This document shows positions 60,023 through 64,000 of a stretch of DNA of 64,000 nucleotides, in pieces. The stretch lies in contig CAVSRU010000002.1 of assembly GCA_963730535.1 (NCBI GenBank), positions 186,001 to 250,000 of the forward strand, read 5' to 3'. Position numbers and translations under genes: made by a program. The notes under the pieces are model-generated. The model saw only the letters and a list, made by a program, of their open reading frames with translations. It was not told the origin of the DNA and searched no databases. The first letter of the stretch is position 1. Each line of letters begins with the position of its first letter. This DNA comes from DASSUW01 sp963730535 (lineage in GTDB: Bacteria > Actinomycetota > Thermoleophilia > Solirubrobacterales > Solirubrobacteraceae).

Positions 60023-60098
60023 GCCTCCGGACCCCGAAGGCGCCGCAGTTTGCGGGCGAAGGTGTTCATGCCGCGGAAGCATCGCGGAAGCGGGACGT

Positions 60099-60128
60099 GG
60101 GCGCCGGTGATCGCGATCACCGGCGCCC
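60099..60128. terminator. perfect 30-nt palindrome between convergent genes
   Basis: GGGCGCCGGTGATCG followed directly by its exact complement, with no loop, between the second anti-sigma gene and the M28 peptidase gene. As RNA it would form a 13-15 bp hairpin usable as a two-way terminator. Confidence 0.5.
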
Positions 60129-60144
60129 GCCGCCCGACGGGTGG

Positions 60145-61713
60145 CTACAGCTGCGAAGCCGATTGGGGTTTCGGCTTCGGGAACGCCCGGACGTCGAACT
60201 TCGCCCGCCCGCGCGGGCCCCCGCCAGCCTGGTTGCTCTGCGCCAGCGTGATCGTCGCGTGCGCCGCCGCGTCGGCCATCTGCTCCTGCGCGAGCTGGCT
60301 CAGGTTCGAGAGCCCATCGCAGCCTAGGTGGTAGCAGGGATCGTACGGCTGCCCGGCGGTGCCGCCGAACACGGTCGCCTCCTCGGCAGTCTTGATGCCC
60401 TCCGCGCCCGTGAACAGGCCGCCGGCGGGGATGCCCGCCTCGATGAACGGCCCATAGTCCGAGCGACCGTCGAAAGCGGTCGGCCGCGTCGCGAGGCCCT
60501 GGCTCGCGAAGTAGTCGAGGAACAGGCGCTCGATCTGCGCCGAGCCCTCCGGGGCGCCGCCCTCGGGCGGCTCCGAGTCCGACAGGTCGCCGTCGTAGAC
60601 GAACCGCACGAAGTTCGGCGAGCCGACCATGTCGAAGTTGAGCATCGCCGAGATCTTGCTTCGCTCGGTGCTCGGGAGGCTGGCGACGTAGGCCTCCGAG
60701 CCGAGCAGCCCGGACTCCTCAGCGCTGAACCAGACGAAGCGGATCTTGTTGCGCAGCGCCACGCCGGACAGCTGCTCGGCGATCTCGAGGATCGCCGCCG
60801 AGCCCGAGCCGTTGTCGTTGATGCCCGCCCCGACGCCGACGCTGTCGAGGTGCCCGCCGACCACGATGACGTTGTTCGGGTCGCCGGACGCGGTCTCCGC
60901 GATCACGTTGCGGGTCGGGTACGTGCCCGGGCGCCAGTCGATCTTGAAGCGCGCGGTCAGGCCCGTGGCGCCGCTCTCGACGCCGTTGGCGAGCGCTGCC
61001 GCCGCGTCATAGGTGGCCGCCATCGCCGGGACGCTGATGCCGGTCACGTCGAACCACAGCGGCACGGTCCGGCCCGGCTGGCCCTCGTTGAACAGGATCA
61101 TGCCCCCGGCGCCGGACCGGTTCACGAGCTTGAACTTCTGCGCGAACGTGCAGGTGCCGCGCTGGACGAGCGCGATCGCACCGGCCGGCATCCCGTTGTA
61201 GTCGGAGGACTGGCAGCCGCTCGTGCTGGTGTTGACCGGGGCCGCAGGGTCGAGGTTGAGGTCGACCGCGAACACCGGCGCAGTGATGTTGGTCGAGCGC
61301 GAGTTGTACATCGAGCCGAAGTCGCCCCCAAGCGACCCGCCGGCGATCCCGGGCACGAACGCCCGCGCCGGCCCGCCCGCCGTCACCGCGAGCTGCGGCG
61401 GCGTGAAGTCGGCGAGGAAGTCGAGGGCGTAGTTGAAGTTGTGGAAGGACACATTCATCCCGGCGGCCGCCGCCCGCTGGGCGACGTACTGCGCGGACGC
61501 GTCATGGCCCGGAGCGCCCGCCAGGCGGTTGCCCGCGGACGCGCCCGAGATTCCGCTGAGCGCGCTCTCGTGCTCGAGGATCCCGGCCGCGCTCACAGCG
61601 GCCCGCAGCTTCTCCGAGTTGTTGTTGTTCGGATCCGCGCTCGCGACCCCGCCCGTCCCGAGCACCGCGACCACCGACGCCGCGGCGACGCGCACGTGCC
61701 AGCTCCGACTCAT
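60145..61713 (-). CDS. secreted M28 family aminopeptidase with PA domain
   Basis: 522 residues with a signal peptide (VRVAAASVVAVLGTGGVASA, cleaved after ASADPN). A protease-associated domain (about 150-265: ALVQRGTCTFAQKFKLVNRS) precedes the M28 core. Zinc ligands appear in order: VVGGHLDSV, INDNGSGSAAI, WFSAEESGLLGSEA, LNFDMVGSPN and CYHLGCD. Acts outside the cell on peptides. Tail rich in Gly, Arg and Pro. Relatives are common in actinobacteria. ATG at 61713; a 250-nt gap follows without other genes. Confidence 0.93.
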   Translation of the reverse strand: MSRSWHVRVAAASVVAVLGTGGVASADPNNNNSEKLRAAVSAAGILEHESALSGISGASAGNRLAGAPGHDASAQYVAQRAAAAGMNVSFHNFNYALDFLADFTPPQLAVTAGGPARAFVPGIAGGSLGGDFGSMYNSRSTNITAPVFAVDLNLDPAAPVNTSTSGCQSSDYNGMPAGAIALVQRGTCTFAQKFKLVNRSGAGGMILFNEGQPGRTVPLWFDVTGISVPAMAATYDAAAALANGVESGATGLTARFKIDWRPGTYPTRNVIAETASGDPNNVIVVGGHLDSVGVGAGINDNGSGSAAILEIAEQLSGVALRNKIRFVWFSAEESGLLGSEAYVASLPSTERSKISAMLNFDMVGSPNFVRFVYDGDLSDSEPPEGGAPEGSAQIERLFLDYFASQGLATRPTAFDGRSDYGPFIEAGIPAGGLFTGAEGIKTAEEATVFGGTAGQPYDPCYHLGCDGLSNLSQLAQEQMADAAAHATITLAQSNQAGGGPRGRAKFDVRAFPKPKPQSASQL

Positions 61714-61967
61714 CGTTTCCCCTCTCCTCAGCGGGCAGTTAACCCGACTATCACTCTGCGCTCAGCCGGTGTCAACCGGTGCCGCGCGAGGTCCCGGCGC
61801 TACGCAGGGCGCGCTGCATCGCGGCCACCATGGGCGGCAGGCGAGGTCGACTGCGCGCTCGGCGGGGATCTCGAGCGCAAGAACGCCCGGCCGCCAACGG
61901 CGTGACCGCCTTCGCGCGAAGCTCGCAGCGCGCGGCGAGCTGCGGAAGGCACTCGACAACGTGTTCG
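61714..61967. other. 254-nt gap between M28 peptidase and TetR genes
   Basis: Contains the peptidase promoter side with AGGAGAGGGG as ribosome site, and GTTAACCCGACTATCACT at about 61738-61755 in an AT-richer patch. No gene or RNA recognised in the rest. Confidence 0.35.
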
Positions 61968-62573
61968 TCAACCGACCTCGCGCTCTGCGGCAGGTGCCGG
62001 GCTGATGGTCGTGAGCATCTCGCTCACCGCGTCGACGGCCTCCGCCGGCCCAAGGCCGTGGTCGCGGAGTGCCTGCCAGGTGCCGAGATCGAGCATCGCG
62101 CGGACGACCGCGCGATCCGCGGGCGTGATCCCGGCCGCATCGACGAGGGCGGTGAGCGAGGCCTCGAGCTGCGCGCCGGCCTCGGCGACGTGCGGGTGGA
62201 CGTCGAGGTCGTTGCGGATCGCGCGTAGCTCCGGCGCTCCGCGCTCGTAGATCGCGAACACCTCTCGCACGAGGCGTTCGATGCGCTCCGCCGGTGCGTC
62301 GACGCCGTCGAAGAGAGCGGCCACGCCCTCAGGGTCGGGCAGGGCGACGATCTGCATCGAGACCTCGCCGCACGCGGGGATGAGCTCGTCGACCGAGGGG
62401 AAGTGGCGGTAGACGGTTCCCACGCCGACGCCCGCGCGCGCCGCGATGTCGTCCCAGCTGGTCGCGGCGATCCCCTGTTCGGTGTGCAGCGCACGGGTCG
62501 CGTCGATGATCCGCCGCCGCGTCTGCGCGACGGCGGATGCCCTGCGAGTCATGTCGTATTTTCGCGGAGACAT
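61968..62573 (-). CDS. TetR-family transcriptional regulator
   Basis: About 201 residues. Helix-turn-helix: TSWDDIAARAGVGVGTVYRH followed by FPSVDELI. The C-terminal helical domain has no recognised ligand motif. The start is ATG 62573 (MSPRKYDMTRRAS) or ATG 62552. It is divergent from a cupin gene whose -35 element begins only 5 nt away, so it probably represses that promoter. Confidence 0.9.
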   Translation of the reverse strand: MSPRKYDMTRRASAVAQTRRRIIDATRALHTEQGIAATSWDDIAARAGVGVGTVYRHFPSVDELIPACGEVSMQIVALPDPEGVAALFDGVDAPAERIERLVREVFAIYERGAPELRAIRNDLDVHPHVAEAGAQLEASLTALVDAAGITPADRAVVRAMLDLGTWQALRDHGLGPAEAVDAVSEMLTTISPAPAAEREVG

Positions 62574-62577
62574 TTGC

Positions 62578-62606
62578 TTGACGAATTCTCTCCGCCTAAG
62601 TATAGT
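62578..62606 (+). promoter_or_regulatory. sigma-70-type promoter of the cupin gene
   Basis: TTGACG at 62578-62583 and TATAGT at 62601-62606 with an exact 17-nt spacer, the best promoter match in the window. It lies between the divergent TetR and cupin starts, so TetR binding would block it. The transcript would have a leader of about 45 nt. Confidence 0.75.
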
Positions 62607-62658
62607 CGCCGCGGTCGTTCTCCCCAAATCCCTCCCCCCGCCCCGCAAGGAGGCACGC

Positions 62659-63129
62659 ATGGCAGCTCCGTCGATCGTCCCGCAGTCCCCCACCGCCCGT
62701 GGCCGGCAGTACTGGTTCTTCGGCATGCTCGCCGAGGTGAAGGCGTCCGCCGCCGACACCGACGGCCAGTACACCCTCCTCGAGGTCACCGCGCCTGCCG
62801 GCCTTCAGACCCCGCTGCACGTGCACTACCGCGAAGACGAGGGCTTCTACGTCCTCGAGGGGACCGTGACGATCCAGGTCGGCGAAGAGACCGTCGAGCT
62901 CGGCGCCGGCCAGCACGCGTACGGCCCGCGCGACATCCCGCACCGGTTCACCGTCGGTCCCGACGGCGCCCGCATGATCTGGGTCCTCACGCCCGGCGGC
63001 TTCGACGCGTTCATCGAGGACGTGAGCGTGCCGGCCGAGGCGCCGACCGTCCCGCCGGCGAGCGTCCTGCCGCCCGAGAACGCGGCCGAGATCGTCCTGC
63101 GCCACGGCATGGAGCTGCTGCCGGACTGA
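62659..63129 (+). CDS. cupin-domain protein
   Basis: 156 residues. Metal-binding cupin motif 1 is TPLHVHYREDEGFYVLEG, with two histidines and a glutamate; motif 2 near GPRDIPHRF has the last histidine. Strands before and after complete the small barrel. Could be a dioxygenase, isomerase or binding protein. A perfect AAGGAGG site precedes ATG 62659, and a strong hairpin follows. Confidence 0.9.
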   Translation: MAAPSIVPQSPTARGRQYWFFGMLAEVKASAADTDGQYTLLEVTAPAGLQTPLHVHYREDEGFYVLEGTVTIQVGEETVELGAGQHAYGPRDIPHRFTVGPDGARMIWVLTPGGFDAFIEDVSVPAEAPTVPPASVLPPENAAEIVLRHGMELLPD

Positions 63130-63136
63130 GTCGTAC

Positions 63137-63173
63137 CCGCCCGGCGGCCCTCCACAAGGGGGCCGCCGGGCGG
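63137..63173 (+). terminator. terminator hairpin after the cupin gene
   Basis: CCGCCCGGCGGCCC at 63137-63150 pairs perfectly with 63160-63173 around a loop of about 9 nt. It starts 7 nt after the cupin stop. GC-rich, without a T-run. Confidence 0.65.
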
Positions 63174-63456
63174 CCTCCTAACGGACCCGCTTGACCTTGA
63201 GCGAGTAATCCAACGCTCCCGTCGCGTCGAGACCGAGCTCGGGTGCAGCTCTCTGTTGCCGAGTTGCGCCAGTCGAGGTTGCCCCATGGTGGATCACGGC
63301 GGTGGACGTTGGAACGCTTCTGGCGGAAGACAGACCGCTCCCGCTTGTCTCGTGGCTTGATCTTGTCGGCGCCGTGCGGACGACATGAGGAGCCCGGCCA
63401 TCGCGCCTCTGCGGTGTGCGCGTGGTCACCGGCTCGCCGAAGGAGTCAGGGGAGGG
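63174..63456. other. gap with a possible coding remnant
   Basis: On the minus strand the first about 60 nt read PELGLDATGALDYSLKVKRV before a stop, which looks like a protein end, but no upstream reading frame with sensible text continues it. Probably the tail of a lost gene. Nothing else recognised. Confidence 0.3.
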
Positions 63457-63846
63457 CTAGACGCGAACGACCTCGACCGCGGCGAAGCTCGTGAAGTCGG
63501 CGTCCTGGGTCCAGACCTCGGCGCCATGGACCAGGGCCGTCGCCGCGATCCAGGTGTCGTGCACCCGAGGCTTCCTACCCGCTGCGAGCTCGCCAGCCGC
63601 GAGCCGTGCGTAAGCGGAGGCGACCCGATCGTCGGCCGGAAGGCCCGCCGTCTGCTCGCGCACGCGTGTCAACGTCGCGAGTCGCCGTGACCGGGTATCC
63701 GAGTCCCGAGCCACCAGCACACCGAGCTCGAGCTCGGCCAGGGTGACGACGGAGACGCTAACCGCGTGCGGAAGCGGTCGTCCGAGCGGCCGACCCTGCT
63801 CGCTGGCGATAAAGACCGACGTGTCGAGGACGGCTCCCGAGCTCAC
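63457..63846 (-). CDS. vapC: VapC-type PIN-domain toxin
   Basis: 129-residue PIN ribonuclease. Acidic residues of the metal site appear in AVLDTSVFIASEQG (D8), VTLAELELGVLVA (the glutamate pair), VHDTWIAATAL (Asp) and TQDADFTSF (Asp). All four are kept, so activity is expected. GTG start at 63846 overlaps the antitoxin stop by 4 nt, the usual order for a toxin-antitoxin operon. Confidence 0.92.
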   Translation of the reverse strand: MSSGAVLDTSVFIASEQGRPLGRPLPHAVSVSVVTLAELELGVLVARDSDTRSRRLATLTRVREQTAGLPADDRVASAYARLAAGELAAGRKPRVHDTWIAATALVHGAEVWTQDADFTSFAAVEVVRV

Positions 63847-64000
63847 CGCGGATCGACCATCTGGCCGCGGATCGCCTCAAGGTCCTCGAGAAGCGCCGCG
63901 TCGGCCGACGCCTCCTGAATGACTCGCTCGATCGCGGCGCCGCTTGCCCACCGCGGCCGGTCGAGCGGTACGAGCTCGGCGACCGGGCGTCGGTTCACGC
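63843..64000 (-). CDS. vapB: antitoxin of the Phd/VapB type, cut by the window end
   Basis: The visible 51 residues are the C-terminal part: NRRPVAELVPLDRPRW, then AAIERVIQEASADAALLEDL and EAIRGQMVDPR. The first strand pattern R-P-V-A-x-L-V-P is typical of Phd/YefM-fold antitoxins; the following helix is the toxin-neutralising region. The start lies beyond position 64000. It overlaps vapC by 4 nt. Confidence 0.8.
   Translation of the reverse strand, partial: VNRRPVAELVPLDRPRWASGAAIERVIQEASADAALLEDLEAIRGQMVDPR

Overview
The window is high-GC DNA with densely packed genes, many 1-11 nt stop/start overlaps and frequent GTG starts. Gene content points to an actinobacterium, possibly of the Thermoleophilia/Solirubrobacterales type: an MSMEG_3727-family PQQ-associated protein, a SARP regulator, PucR, MMPL and zinc-finger anti-sigma genes. 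The phylum assignment is inferred from family content only.

Region 1 (48-19738) is a nearly complete tetrahydromethanopterin/methanofuran (H4MPT/MFR) formaldehyde-oxidation cluster. It holds fae, the four Fhc subunit genes (fhcB-fhcA-fhcD-fhcC) and mch. Around them are the cofactor genes: beta-RFAP synthase, mfnB, mfnE, a RimK-like ligase, pabAB, pabC, the signature genes DUF447, TIGR03123, HisA-like, CitG-like and ATP-grasp, a pterin carbinolamine dehydratase, a glutamine-synthetase-like ligase and an unexpected R2-like di-metal oxidase. No methylene-H4MPT dehydrogenase (mtdB) is visible.

Region 2 (19739-28508) supplies the formaldehyde. It encodes a lanthanide-type PQQ alcohol dehydrogenase with its cupredoxin-like partner, a small metal-transporter-like membrane protein, pqqA-B-C-D-E, an M17 peptidase divergent from pqqA, and a GAF-LytTR regulator. 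Regions 1 and 2 together make a methanol-to-formate module.

Region 3 (28509-35629) is a scar zone. Two direct 51-nt repeats containing the 3' half of a threonine tRNA bound about 6.1 kb of decayed minus-strand genes: metE, a MetE-like UROD protein and a DmdA/GcvT-like protein. Two cobalamin riboswitches and a fragment of a third lie among them, next to truncated nrdA and thioesterase pieces. Many frameshifts occur here, while the flanking 28 kb on each side is mostly intact.

Region 4 (35630-52723) holds a TetR-MMPL exporter pair, a branched-chain-amino-acid-type ABC operon (livFGHM plus binding protein), acyl-CoA ligases, a PucR regulator, a MarR-oxidoreductase pair and an acyl-CoA dehydrogenase/hydrolase/PHA synthase/ligase operon. 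The liv and ligase-PHA operons share a 14-nt promoter sequence.

Region 5 (52724-64000) has a membrane-anchored SARP/beta-propeller regulator with upstream heptad repeats, small stress-type proteins and their decayed duplicates, a truncated antiporter joined to a stress protein, an ECF sigma factor with two tandem anti-sigma factors, a secreted M28 peptidase, a TetR-cupin pair and a VapBC-type toxin-antitoxin pair cut by the window end.
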